Below, one piece after another: positions 9,567-18,496 of a stretch of 32,979 bases of DNA. A program made the position numbers and the translations under genes. The notes below the pieces were generated by a model, which was given only the letters and a program-made list of their open reading frames with translations, searched no databases and was not told the origin of the DNA. Numbering within the stretch: position 1 is the stretch's first letter; every line of letters begins with the position of its first letter. Source of the stretch: an uncultured Thiothrix sp. (lineage in GTDB: Bacteria; Pseudomonadota; Gammaproteobacteria; Poriferisulfidales; GCA-002705445); assembly GCA_902559815.1 (NCBI GenBank), contig CACEJE010000007.1, positions 1 to 32,979 of the forward strand, in the 5' to 3' direction.

Positions 9567-10306
9567 AAAAATATGAAATAAAACTTGATAGAAGGAATTT
9601 TTTAAAGAATTCAGTATCTGTGGGTTTAGTTACAATTGCGCCTGGTGTTTTTTTACAAGAGATAGCTCACGGAAGGTCATTAGATGAACCTGCTTCTGAT
9701 AAAATAAGATGGGGTATGTTAATAGATACAAATCAATGTACTGAAGATTGCGATGCTTGTGTGACAGCATGCAATGAAGAGCACGGTATAGAAGATTTCG
9801 GAAGGCCTACTACTGACACTCAGTGGATAAGAAAATTAAATCTTACAAATGAATTCACTGGGAAAAAATATAGTTTGCCAATGATGTGCCAGCATTGCGA
9901 AAATCCACCTTGTGTTGATGTTTGTCCAACTGGCGCATCATTTAAAAGAGCCGATGGTATAGTTCTTGTTAATAAGCATACGTGTATAGGATGTAGATAT
10001 TGCATGATGTCTTGCCCATACAAAGCAAGATCCTTTGTTCATGAAAACTTAGAAAATCAGCTACCGCATGCGCCAAGAGGTAAAGGGTGTGTTGAAAGTT
10101 GTAATTTATGCGTTCATAAAATTGATAATGGTGAAAATAATACTGCTTGCGCTGAAGCTTGCGTTAAAGACGGTCATCAAGCTATTTTGTTTGGTGATTT
10201 GAATGATCCAAAAAGTGAAATATCGAAACAACTTTCAGAATTTGGGGCAAAAGAAATAAGAAGTGACTTGGGTTTAAATACTGCAGTTAGATATAGAGGA
10301 ATATGA
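9563..10306 (+). CDS. dsrO: DsrO, Tat-exported ferredoxin-type protein
   Basis: Twin-Arg-type leader (DRRNFLKN) and 4Fe-4S clusters (CQHCENPPCVDVCPTGA; CIGCRYCMMSCP). Confidence 0.95.
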   Translation: MKKYEIKLDRRNFLKNSVSVGLVTIAPGVFLQEIAHGRSLDEPASDKIRWGMLIDTNQCTEDCDACVTACNEEHGIEDFGRPTTDTQWIRKLNLTNEFTGKKYSLPMMCQHCENPPCVDVCPTGASFKRADGIVLVNKHTCIGCRYCMMSCPYKARSFVHENLENQLPHAPRGKGCVESCNLCVHKIDNGENNTACAEACVKDGHQAILFGDLNDPKSEISKQLSEFGAKEIRSDLGLNTAVRYRGI

Positions 10307-11499
10307 AAAATTTAATTAGATATAAATCAATTGAGTTAGATAGAAAAGTTTTTTACCCGATATCAATTGTGTTTATTTTATTATCAATGTGCTTTTATGC
10401 TTTTGTCACTTTAGAGCATGAAGGACATTGGTTAACAGGTATGAATAATCAAATTGTTTGGGGCATCCCTCATGTTTTTGCTATTTTCTTGATTGTTGCT
10501 GCATCTGGAATATTAAATATTGCATCAATATCATCAGTTTTTGGAGTCTCAATATATAAACCATTGTCAAGGCTTTCAGGTCTTTTAGCAATTGGTTTAC
10601 TTGTTGGTGGACTAATGGTGCTAGTTTTAGATTTAGGAAGGCCAGACAGGTTAATTGTGGCAATGACAACTTTTAATTTTAAATCAATATTCGCTTGGAA
10701 TATCTTTTTATATACTGGTTTTCTATTTATTGTAGTTATTTATTTATGGATGATGTTCGAGGGTAGGTATAATAAATTTGTTCAACAGGTTGGCATGTTT
10801 GCATATGCTTGGAGAATTATTTTAACAACAGGCACGGGCTCAATTTTTGGTTTTTTAGTAGCAAAAGAAGCCTATGATAGTGCAATATTAGCCCCGTTAT
10901 TTATAGCTATGTCTTTACTCTTTGGAACAGCTATTTTTATTCAAGCTATTTACTATATTAAAACTACATTTGATGTAAATACGGAAGAGATTATTTTTAA
11001 AAGATTAAAAAAACTAATGTTGTACTTTATACTGGCTGTATTTTATTTTACGATTTTATATCATCTAACTAATCTTTATGCTACAACACATCATGATTAT
11101 GAGTTTTTTTTATTATTTGAAGGAAATATATATACGTATTTATTTTGGATTGGACAAATTTTAATTGGAACATTATTACCCTTATATTTAGTTTCCTCTA
11201 AAAAATTTTATAATTGTTGGAATACACTTTTACTTTCTTCTTTATTAGTGATAATTGGTGGTTTTGTTCAGCTATATGTCATTATTATATCTGGACAAGC
11301 ATTTCCTTTAGATATATTTCCAGGATATATAGAAAGTAGTTCATTTGGTGATGGCGAAGTAGCCAAATATATTCCTAGTATTTATGAGTTTATGTTAGGT
11401 TTTGGGGGAATAGCTATAGCTTTAGCTATCTTCGTCTTAGGAATTTTAAGTTTGGAATTTATACCTGACAGTCTTGATGATGAGCGTCTGCAAAGCTAA
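10303..11499 (+). CDS. dsrP: DsrP, NrfD-like integral membrane protein
   Basis: 398 aa polytopic NrfD family; overlaps dsrO stop. Confidence 0.94.
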   Translation: MKNLIRYKSIELDRKVFYPISIVFILLSMCFYAFVTLEHEGHWLTGMNNQIVWGIPHVFAIFLIVAASGILNIASISSVFGVSIYKPLSRLSGLLAIGLLVGGLMVLVLDLGRPDRLIVAMTTFNFKSIFAWNIFLYTGFLFIVVIYLWMMFEGRYNKFVQQVGMFAYAWRIILTTGTGSIFGFLVAKEAYDSAILAPLFIAMSLLFGTAIFIQAIYYIKTTFDVNTEEIIFKRLKKLMLYFILAVFYFTILYHLTNLYATTHHDYEFFLLFEGNIYTYLFWIGQILIGTLLPLYLVSSKKFYNCWNTLLLSSLLVIIGGFVQLYVIIISGQAFPLDIFPGYIESSSFGDGEVAKYIPSIYEFMLGFGGIAIALAIFVLGILSLEFIPDSLDDERLQS

Positions 11500-12889
11500 T
11501 AGTATAAATAGTGTGTATGTTTCAGCAGCACACAAATCTTCAGGTAAAACTATTGTATCAATTGGTTTATCAAGATTACTAAAAAATTTAAATCATAATG
11601 TTCAAACATTTAAGAAGGGTCCGGATTACATAGATATGAGCTGGCTAGCTTCTGCAGCTTATCAAAAATGTTATAACTTGGATTTTAATACGCAAACAAA
11701 AAAAGAAATATTTAATTTTTACAATAACAAAAAAGCAGATTTTAATATAATTGAAGGCAATAAAGGATTGTTTGACGGCCTTGATCTCTCGGGAAAAGAT
11801 GATAATTCTGCCATGTCAATTTTATTAAACGTTCCAGTAATACTAGTTATAGACACCCAAGGAATTACGCGAGGAATAGCTCCACTTCTACAAGGCTATA
11901 TAAATTTTGAAAAAAAATGTAATATTAAAGGGGTTATATTAAATAAAGTTAATAATGATAGACATGAAAATAAATTAATAAATTCAATAAAAAAATACAC
12001 AGATTTAGAAGTTCTCGGAGCTATAAGGAAAAATAAAGATCTTATAATATCTGAAAGACACCTAGGTTTAGTTCCTGCGAATGAAAAAAAATTAGTAAAT
12101 GAAAAAATAAGTAAAATCTCAGACATAATAGAAAAATCAATTGATAAAAATAGTTTTTATAAATTTGGAATAAATTTTAAAAAAAATAAGAACCAGAATA
12201 TAAATAAAAAAATATACGCTAACCAATCAAATTTAAAATTAAATAAAAACAACATTAAGGTAGGTATCTTTTATGATTCTTCATTTGGATTTTATTATGC
12301 AGATGATATAGAAAATTTTTTAAGATATGGTGCAGAAATTGTTTACATCGATTCTCAAAGAGATCAAACCCTACCAGATGTTGATGCATTATTTATAGGT
12401 GGAGGTTTCCCAGAAATAAATGCTAGAAAAATAGAAAAAAATAAAAAACTAATGAATTCAGTTAAAAGATTTATCGAAAAAGACTACCCCTGTTATGCAG
12501 AATGCGGTGGTTTAATGTATTTAGCGGAATCTATAAGATATAAAAATAAAAAATATAAAATGACTGGAGTAATACCAGGTAATGTAAGTATGTTTAATAA
12601 ACCTGTTGGGAGAGGTTATGTAAAATTAACTCCAACAAAAAAACATCCTTGGAAAATTAAAGAAAAAATCTTAATAAATGCTCATGAATTTCATTATGCA
12701 AAACTTAATTTCAAAAAAAATATTAGAAAAAATTTTTCTTATACTATGAAAAGAGGATATGGAATAGATAATAAATCAGACGGTTTTGTATATAAAAACA
12801 TGTTAGCAAATTTTTCTCATCTAAGGCATACTAAAAAAATGCCATGGATAAAATATTTTATGAATTTTATTAAAGAGAATAAAAAATGA
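11477..12889 (+). CDS. dsrN: DsrN, CbiA/CobB-like siroheme amidase (ORF track start 11474 is TTG; ATG at 11477)
   Basis: P-loop AAHKSSGKTIVSIGLSRLL; glutaminase class-I-like CYAECGGLMYLAE; operon position. Confidence 0.93.
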   Translation: MMSVCKANSINSVYVSAAHKSSGKTIVSIGLSRLLKNLNHNVQTFKKGPDYIDMSWLASAAYQKCYNLDFNTQTKKEIFNFYNNKKADFNIIEGNKGLFDGLDLSGKDDNSAMSILLNVPVILVIDTQGITRGIAPLLQGYINFEKKCNIKGVILNKVNNDRHENKLINSIKKYTDLEVLGAIRKNKDLIISERHLGLVPANEKKLVNEKISKISDIIEKSIDKNSFYKFGINFKKNKNQNINKKIYANQSNLKLNKNNIKVGIFYDSSFGFYYADDIENFLRYGAEIVYIDSQRDQTLPDVDALFIGGGFPEINARKIEKNKKLMNSVKRFIEKDYPCYAECGGLMYLAESIRYKNKKYKMTGVIPGNVSMFNKPVGRGYVKLTPTKKHPWKIKEKILINAHEFHYAKLNFKKNIRKNFSYTMKRGYGIDNKSDGFVYKNMLANFSHLRHTKKMPWIKYFMNFIKENKK

Positions 12890-13200
12890 TTAATCTTACA
12901 AAAGAAGCATCAACAGTTATAAAAAATGAGATAAAAAAAGATAGTAATAAAGGATATAAATTAAGAATTGCAGTTATGAGAAAAGATAATTTAAATTTTC
13001 ATTACGCAATAGGATTTGATAATAATATAACTGGGAATGACCAAATTTTAAAAATCGATGACATTGAACTTGTAATCTCAAGTATTTCTTATGATTTATG
13101 CCAAGACATGACAATTGATTATGTTGAGTTAGAAAAAAATAAATTTAACTTTATATTCCTAAACCCGAAAGATCCAAATTATGTCGAACCTAAAGAGTAA
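12886..13200 (+). CDS. dsrR: DsrR-like A-type carrier homolog without the cluster-binding cysteines
   Basis: IscA/HesB fold-like protein; C-terminal CGCG segment replaced by FIFLNPKDPNY; position directly after dsrN. Confidence 0.82.
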   Translation: MINLTKEASTVIKNEIKKDSNKGYKLRIAVMRKDNLNFHYAIGFDNNITGNDQILKIDDIELVISSISYDLCQDMTIDYVELEKNKFNFIFLNPKDPNYVEPKE

Positions 13201-14116
13201 AAAAGAAATTGAAGAATTTATAAAAAATTTAAATCAATGGGTGTTAAATATTATGTCTGGAGATTTAAATTCTAGAATTAAGATTTCGAAATCTAATGAA
13301 TTAAAAAACTTGTGTGGTAATTTAAATATTGTGTCTGAAATGCTAGAAAATCAATTAAATAAGACAAACGAGCAAGTTGAGAGATTTTCTAAATATAAAG
13401 AAGAAGCAAACAGAGAGGCTAACAGGTTAGCAATCATGGAGGAAAGAGTATATATGGCTTCTGAGCTGCACGATTCTCTAGCTCAAACATTGGCAAGTTT
13501 AAAACTTCAAGTAAGGGTCTTAGATGAAAGTTTACAAGGTATTATTTTTTTAAAAAATAATAAACAACAGCAGAATGAAGAGCTTTATACTGATAAACGA
13601 ATTACAGATGAACTTGAAACACTTGAAGAAAGCATTGAGCTTGCGAATAGAGAAATTAGAGAATTAATTGGACACTTTAGGAAACCTCAAGAGAGAGTAG
13701 ATAATATAATTAGCGAAATATCAAACTTAGTAGAAAATTTTAAAGAAGAGAATAAAGAAATAAAAATATTTTTTCAAAATAAAATTCCAATTATTAAAAT
13801 TAATAAAAATGATGAACTGCATATTAAAAGAATTGCTCAAGAAGCATTAACAAATGTAAAAAAACATTCTCAGGCAAAAATAGTTAGAGTATTATTGATG
13901 TCATATGAAACAAATAAATACTCGTTGATAATTGAAGATGATGGTATTGGAATTGCAAAATCTTGCTTTATTGGACATGATCATGAAGCTAGTGGTGAAC
14001 ATATTGGATTAAGTATTATGAGAGATAGAGCAAAAAAAATTAATGGTCATTTAGTAATCGAAAGCGAGCCTGGCGAGGGAGTGCGAGTTATTTTATCATT
14101 TAACGAAAAGGATTAA
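13181..14116 (+). CDS. Soluble NarX-like histidine kinase (HisKA_3 plus HATPase_c)
   Basis: MASELHDSLAQTLASLKLQVRVLDESL (NarX-type phosphoacceptor helix), ATPase boxes DDGIGIA and HIGLSIMRDRA; no TM segment visible in the N-terminus. Confidence 0.88.
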   Translation: MSNLKSKKEIEEFIKNLNQWVLNIMSGDLNSRIKISKSNELKNLCGNLNIVSEMLENQLNKTNEQVERFSKYKEEANREANRLAIMEERVYMASELHDSLAQTLASLKLQVRVLDESLQGIIFLKNNKQQQNEELYTDKRITDELETLEESIELANREIRELIGHFRKPQERVDNIISEISNLVENFKEENKEIKIFFQNKIPIIKINKNDELHIKRIAQEALTNVKKHSQAKIVRVLLMSYETNKYSLIIEDDGIGIAKSCFIGHDHEASGEHIGLSIMRDRAKKINGHLVIESEPGEGVRVILSFNEKD

Positions 14117-14125
14117 TTTTTTAAT

Positions 14126-14782
14126 ATGAAAATAAAAGTAATAATTATTGATGATCATACTTTGTTTAGAGAAGGCCTACAAAGATTATTGGTTAGACAT
14201 GACATTGATGTTATATCATCTGTAAGTAATGGTGATGAAGGCTTAAATAGTATTTTAAAGCATAATCCAGATATAGTTTTATTAGACCTAAGAATGCCAA
14301 ATGTTTCTGGTATTGAAGTACTAAAAAATATTCGGGCTAAAAACAAATCATTACCTGTCGTGATGCTTACTACAAGCGATGATGAGAAAGATTTAATTGA
14401 TGCTTTAAAAAATGGGGCTAGTGGTTATTTATTAAAAGATATGGAGCCAGATGCTTTAGTAGTAGCATTAAAAGATGTCTTAAAAGGTGAAACAATAGTA
14501 GCGCCAAACCTAGTTCAAATATTGGCAAAATTTCATCAAGGAGATGATTCAGAAATAAATATTACAAATTTAATAAGTACTTTAACACCAAGGGAAAGTG
14601 AAATTCTTGAGCTGTTGGCAGAAGGACAAAGCAATAAGTTAATTGCTAAAAATCTTGGAATATCAGATGGAACTGTTAAGCTCCACGTTAAAGCTATTTT
14701 AAGAAAATTAGAAATTCATTCTAGAGTAGAGGCTGCCGTTATTGCGGTAGAACATGGCTTAAAGAAAAAACATACAACGTGA
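14126..14782 (+). CDS. NarL/LuxR-family response regulator
   Basis: REC domain (IIDDHTLFREG, PDIVLLDLRMP) plus LuxR HTH (LTPRESEILELLAEGQSNKLIAKNLGISDGTVKLHVKAILRKL). Confidence 0.93.
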   Translation: MKIKVIIIDDHTLFREGLQRLLVRHDIDVISSVSNGDEGLNSILKHNPDIVLLDLRMPNVSGIEVLKNIRAKNKSLPVVMLTTSDDEKDLIDALKNGASGYLLKDMEPDALVVALKDVLKGETIVAPNLVQILAKFHQGDDSEINITNLISTLTPRESEILELLAEGQSNKLIAKNLGISDGTVKLHVKAILRKLEIHSRVEAAVIAVEHGLKKKHTT

Positions 14783-14788
14783 GGGAAT

Positions 14789-14959
14789 ATGCAAGGTTGG
14801 CAAAGAAATCGTTTTGGTTTAGCAATTTTAATTTTTGCTTCAGCAATTATTGCTAATGTCGATAGTTTAACACAAGGCCAAATTATATCTTTAATAGGTT
14901 TGTTTGTAATAATTTTTTATTTGTATGTGATATATATCAATAAATATAAAAAAAAATAA
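14789..14959 (+). CDS. 56-aa putative two-TM membrane protein
   Basis: ATG at 14789, preceded by GAGGG; MQGWQRNRFGLAILIFASAIIANVDSLTQGQIISLIGLFVIIFYLYVIYINKYKKK*; exactly fills the gap before the sulfurtransferase; below the ORF track threshold. Confidence 0.65.
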   Translation: MQGWQRNRFGLAILIFASAIIANVDSLTQGQIISLIGLFVIIFYLYVIYINKYKKK

Positions 14960-14960
14960 A

Positions 14961-15803
14961 ATGTATACTACAATTATTTCGGCAGAAAATCTAAATAGCA
15001 TTATTGATGAAAAAAATTTAATAATATTTGATAGTCGTTTTGATTTACTTAATAAAAATTTAGGATTACAAAATTATCAAAAAAAACATATAAAAAATGC
15101 TCATTATGTAGATTTAGAGGTCGATTTATCCCAAAAAATTTCAAGTTTTTCTGGTAGACATCCATTGCCAAATATAAAAAATTTTTCTAAATTTCTTAAT
15201 AATTTTAATATTACAGATAATTCACAAATTATTATATATGATGATAATAATGGCTCAATGAGTGCAAGGATGTGGTGGATGTTAAAATTAGTAGGACTAA
15301 AAAACTGCGCAGTTTTAGATGGTGGTTTTAAAATATGGTTAAAAAATAAATATCCAGTAGATAATATAGTACCAACAAAAGAGAAACTTCGAAATAGAGT
15401 TTATTCATATAGAACAGAATATATTATTACTACAGATGAATTGAGAGAAAAAATAAAAAGTCAGTCAATTTGTATTATTGATGCTCGTGACAAAGAAAGA
15501 TTTTTAGGCACAGAGGAGCCAATAGACAAAAAAGCAGGACATATACCAGGGGCTTTTAATATGCCTTTTAAAAATAATTTAAAATCTGATGGAAAATTTA
15601 AAAGTAAATCTGAAATAAAAAATAATTTTAGTAAATTTTTTGACGGTAATTCTAAACAAATTATAAATATGTGCGGTTCAGGTGTTACAGCATGCCATAA
15701 TGTCCTTGCTATGGAATATTGTGGATACGAAGAGAGAGTTTTGTATGTTGGTTCTTGGAGTGCTTGGTCAAGCCACGAAGAAAATAAAATAGAGAGTAAA
15801 TAA
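14961..15803 (+). CDS. Tandem-rhodanese sulfurtransferase (3-mercaptopyruvate/thiosulfate type)
   Basis: Two rhodanese domains; C-terminal active-site loop MCGSGVTACHNVLAM (CGSGVTA as in SseA). Confidence 0.92.
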   Translation: MYTTIISAENLNSIIDEKNLIIFDSRFDLLNKNLGLQNYQKKHIKNAHYVDLEVDLSQKISSFSGRHPLPNIKNFSKFLNNFNITDNSQIIIYDDNNGSMSARMWWMLKLVGLKNCAVLDGGFKIWLKNKYPVDNIVPTKEKLRNRVYSYRTEYIITTDELREKIKSQSICIIDARDKERFLGTEEPIDKKAGHIPGAFNMPFKNNLKSDGKFKSKSEIKNNFSKFFDGNSKQIINMCGSGVTACHNVLAMEYCGYEERVLYVGSWSAWSSHEENKIESK

Positions 15804-15804
15804 T

Positions 15805-16215
15805 ATGAAGACGACTATAGAATGGCATAAAGGTGTTAAATTCATTGCAAAAACCGGTAGTGGTAATAATATATGCATGGATGGTCCAGTTGACAGTGGT
15901 GGAAATAATAATGGAGCAAGGCCAACAGAGCTATTAATCTCAGGTGTAGGTGGTTGTACTTCCTTTGATGTCATTACTATGGCTAATGCAAAAAAGATAG
16001 AAATTGAAAAATATTTTCTAGAAGTTGAAGCGTATAGACCAGAAGCAAAATTGTCTAAAATAACTACATTACATTTAACTTATAATATTAAAACAAAAAA
16101 TATTAATAAAGAATCTTTAGAAAATATAATTAAACTATCTGTAAAAAAGCAATGTTCCTGCTGTTTAATTTTAAATGAATCTGTTGAAATAACATATAAA
16201 TTAAGAATGATCTAA
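15805..16215 (+). CDS. OsmC/YhfA-like family protein
   Basis: NNNGARPTELLISGVGGCTSFDVITMA and KKQCSCCLIL: OsmC-fold with the two conserved cysteine regions. Confidence 0.85.
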   Translation: MKTTIEWHKGVKFIAKTGSGNNICMDGPVDSGGNNNGARPTELLISGVGGCTSFDVITMANAKKIEIEKYFLEVEAYRPEAKLSKITTLHLTYNIKTKNINKESLENIIKLSVKKQCSCCLILNESVEITYKLRMI

Positions 16216-16220
16216 CCTAT

Positions 16221-16589
16221 ATGAATCGAAAAGTTTTATTTATATGTTTAGTTTTATTTACAAGAACATCAAATTCAGAAAATTTTTTAAAATTATCGTG
16301 TGAGAATGTTGAAAATTATTCAACACACTTATTTAAAATATACAAAAATTATAAAGTTGTAAATATTTTGCCGAATAGTTATGAATTTGATTATCAAATA
16401 GAATATGAAGATAAAGAAAAAGTTATAGCATATTTTTATCAAAAAAAATTTGAAAAAATAAAAAAATTTACTTTAACGTTTAATCTTGTGGAAAATGTGT
16501 TGTATGATGAAATGCATGAAGGGTTTGAAAAAGAAAACTTAACATTAAAAGATAAAAAAATATATAAATGTAGAAATATTCAAAGATGA
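16221..16589 (+). CDS. Small predicted secreted protein of unknown function
   Basis: N-terminal hydrophobic signal (MNRKVLFICLVLFTRTSNSEN); ATGA overlap with bioA. Confidence 0.6.
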   Translation: MNRKVLFICLVLFTRTSNSENFLKLSCENVENYSTHLFKIYKNYKVVNILPNSYEFDYQIEYEDKEKVIAYFYQKKFEKIKKFTLTFNLVENVLYDEMHEGFEKENLTLKDKKIYKCRNIQR

Positions 16590-17866
16590 TAAAAGACGAT
16601 AAAAAATACATTTGGCATCCATATGCTGCAGCAATTGATAAAAATCCTATATATGCTGTTAAAAAAGCTAGAGGAGTTCATATTTTTCTAGAATCTGGAG
16701 AAAAGCTAGTTGATGGAATGTCTTCCTGGTGGTGTGTTATTCACGGGTATAATAATAAAAGATTAAATAATGCATTAAAGAAACAAATAAATTCCTTTTC
16801 TCATATAATGTTCGGTGGATTTACACATAAACCAGCAGTTAATTTAGCAAAAAAATTAAACGAAATAACTCCGAAAAATTTACAGAAAGTTTTTTTTTCT
16901 GATTCAGGTTCTGTATCTATTGAAGTCGCAATGAAATATGCGATTCAATATTGGCATTCTGAAAATCAATTTTCTAAAAAAAAGTTTTTGACTGTTAGAA
17001 ACGGTTATCACGGAGATACAATGGCAACAATGTCAGTTAGTGATCCTGATAATGGTATGCATTCTATATTTAAAAATTCACTTCTAAAACAAATTTATGT
17101 CAAGAAACCAGAGGACGTAAGAAAGTATAGAAAAGGATATAGTAAAAGTTTAATTCAGATGGAAAAAAAATTAAAAGACTTAAATTCAAAAATTGCAGCA
17201 GTTATCATTGAGCCAATACTTCAAGGTGCTGGGGGTATGAGAATTTACCACCCAGATTATTTAGTACAGCTAAGAAAATTATGTAATAAGTATAATGTTC
17301 TTTTGATTTTAGATGAAATTGCAACTGGTTTTGGAAGAACTGGAGAATTATTTGGTTTTCAACATTCAAATATTTCACCAGATATACTATGTTTAGGAAA
17401 ATCATTAACTGGTGGATATATGAGTTTAGCTGCAACAATTGTATCAAAAAAAATTGCAAATAAAATCTCATCAAATGAGCCAGGTATATTTATGCATGGT
17501 CCAACTTATATGGCAAATCCTTTGGCATGCTCAGTTGCATTAGAGAATATCAATTTATTGTTATCGTATGATTGGAAAAAAAATATTAAAGCAATAGAAA
17601 AATCTTTAGTTGAAGGGCTAAAAGATATATCTTTAAATAGAGAAGTAAAAGATTACCGGGTAATTGGAGCAGTTGGAATTCTTGAAATGAAAAGTAAAGT
17701 TAACGTCAGTTCCTTACAGAAAAAGTTTGTAAAAAATGGTATTTGGTTAAGACCTTATTCAAATTTAATTTATGTAATGCCACCATATACAATTTCTCAA
17801 AAAGATTTAAACTTTTTATTAAAAAAAATAAAAGTTGTTATAAATTTAGAATATAAAAATTTATAA
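16586..17866 (+). CDS. bioA: Adenosylmethionine-8-amino-7-oxononanoate aminotransferase
   Basis: IWHPYA N-terminus, GMSSWWCVIHGYN, PLP-lysine segment DEIATGFGRTG...LGKSLTGGY. Confidence 0.95.
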   Translation: MIKDDKKYIWHPYAAAIDKNPIYAVKKARGVHIFLESGEKLVDGMSSWWCVIHGYNNKRLNNALKKQINSFSHIMFGGFTHKPAVNLAKKLNEITPKNLQKVFFSDSGSVSIEVAMKYAIQYWHSENQFSKKKFLTVRNGYHGDTMATMSVSDPDNGMHSIFKNSLLKQIYVKKPEDVRKYRKGYSKSLIQMEKKLKDLNSKIAAVIIEPILQGAGGMRIYHPDYLVQLRKLCNKYNVLLILDEIATGFGRTGELFGFQHSNISPDILCLGKSLTGGYMSLAATIVSKKIANKISSNEPGIFMHGPTYMANPLACSVALENINLLLSYDWKKNIKAIEKSLVEGLKDISLNREVKDYRVIGAVGILEMKSKVNVSSLQKKFVKNGIWLRPYSNLIYVMPPYTISQKDLNFLLKKIKVVINLEYKNL

Positions 17867-18496
17867 CCTATAGGATGCAAATTTCATTATGCTTGCAGTT
17901 AACTCCATAATTTTTCTTAAATTTTTTGATACTTTTTCAGCACCAAAATTACGAGCAGTCTCGCCGTGTTCTTTTTCATCGTCTTTCATTTTTTTTAGAA
18001 TTACATATGTTTTTTTATCTTCCTTAGGAATCTTATTTATGTGAGATTCTAGATGTTCAGCCACCTGTTTTTCAGTTTCTTCAATAAACCCTAATGCTTG
18101 TTCATTATTTCTTATGCTTGAAAGCATACCGATAGCAACAGAACCCGTAAACCATAAGGGGTTGAATATACTTGTTTTTCCTCCAAGTTCATTTATTCTT
18201 TTTTCGCACCAATCAAGATGGTCCTTTTCCTCTGAAGCCATATCTAACATAAGTTGCTTTTGGTTTTCATCTTTAGCAAGTAATGCGTGACCTATATAAA
18301 GTCCTTGAGCAGAAACTTCTCCAGAATGATTTACTCTCATAAGATTAGAAATCATTTTTTTATCTAAAGACTTAATCTCTTGTTCTTCAATATTATATGC
18401 AGGGTAAGTTCTTCCCGAGCTCTTAATACCAGTAAATATATTAAATATATCATTAGTTTTCATAATTAATTTGTCAGTATTTGAATATTTTCTCAT
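17861..18496 (-). CDS. coq7: Coq7-type 2-polyprenyl-3-methyl-6-methoxy-1,4-benzoquinol hydroxylase
   Basis: MRVNHSGEVSAQGLYIGH and SEEKDHLDWCEKRI / EKEHGETA diiron motifs. Confidence 0.92.
   Translation of the reverse strand: MRKYSNTDKLIMKTNDIFNIFTGIKSSGRTYPAYNIEEQEIKSLDKKMISNLMRVNHSGEVSAQGLYIGHALLAKDENQKQLMLDMASEEKDHLDWCEKRINELGGKTSIFNPLWFTGSVAIGMLSSIRNNEQALGFIEETEKQVAEHLESHINKIPKEDKKTYVILKKMKDDEKEHGETARNFGAEKVSKNLRKIMELTASIMKFASYRL

Noticed and set aside
15768-15974. Antisense or alternate-frame ORFs in the right half (15768-15974, 17205-17474, 22556-22744, 25527-25721, 27901-28092, 28986-29213, 29956-30162, 31636-31998, 31947-32144)
   Set aside because: Overlap strong family members (OsmC, bioA, nrdA, TraB, merR, fabA, trhO/tatD, COG0523); low-complexity translations.
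17861-17866. bioA and coq7 sharing the palindromic TTATAA as overlapping Leu-stop codons
   Set aside because: Real but trivial consequence of convergent stop codons in an AT-rich genome.
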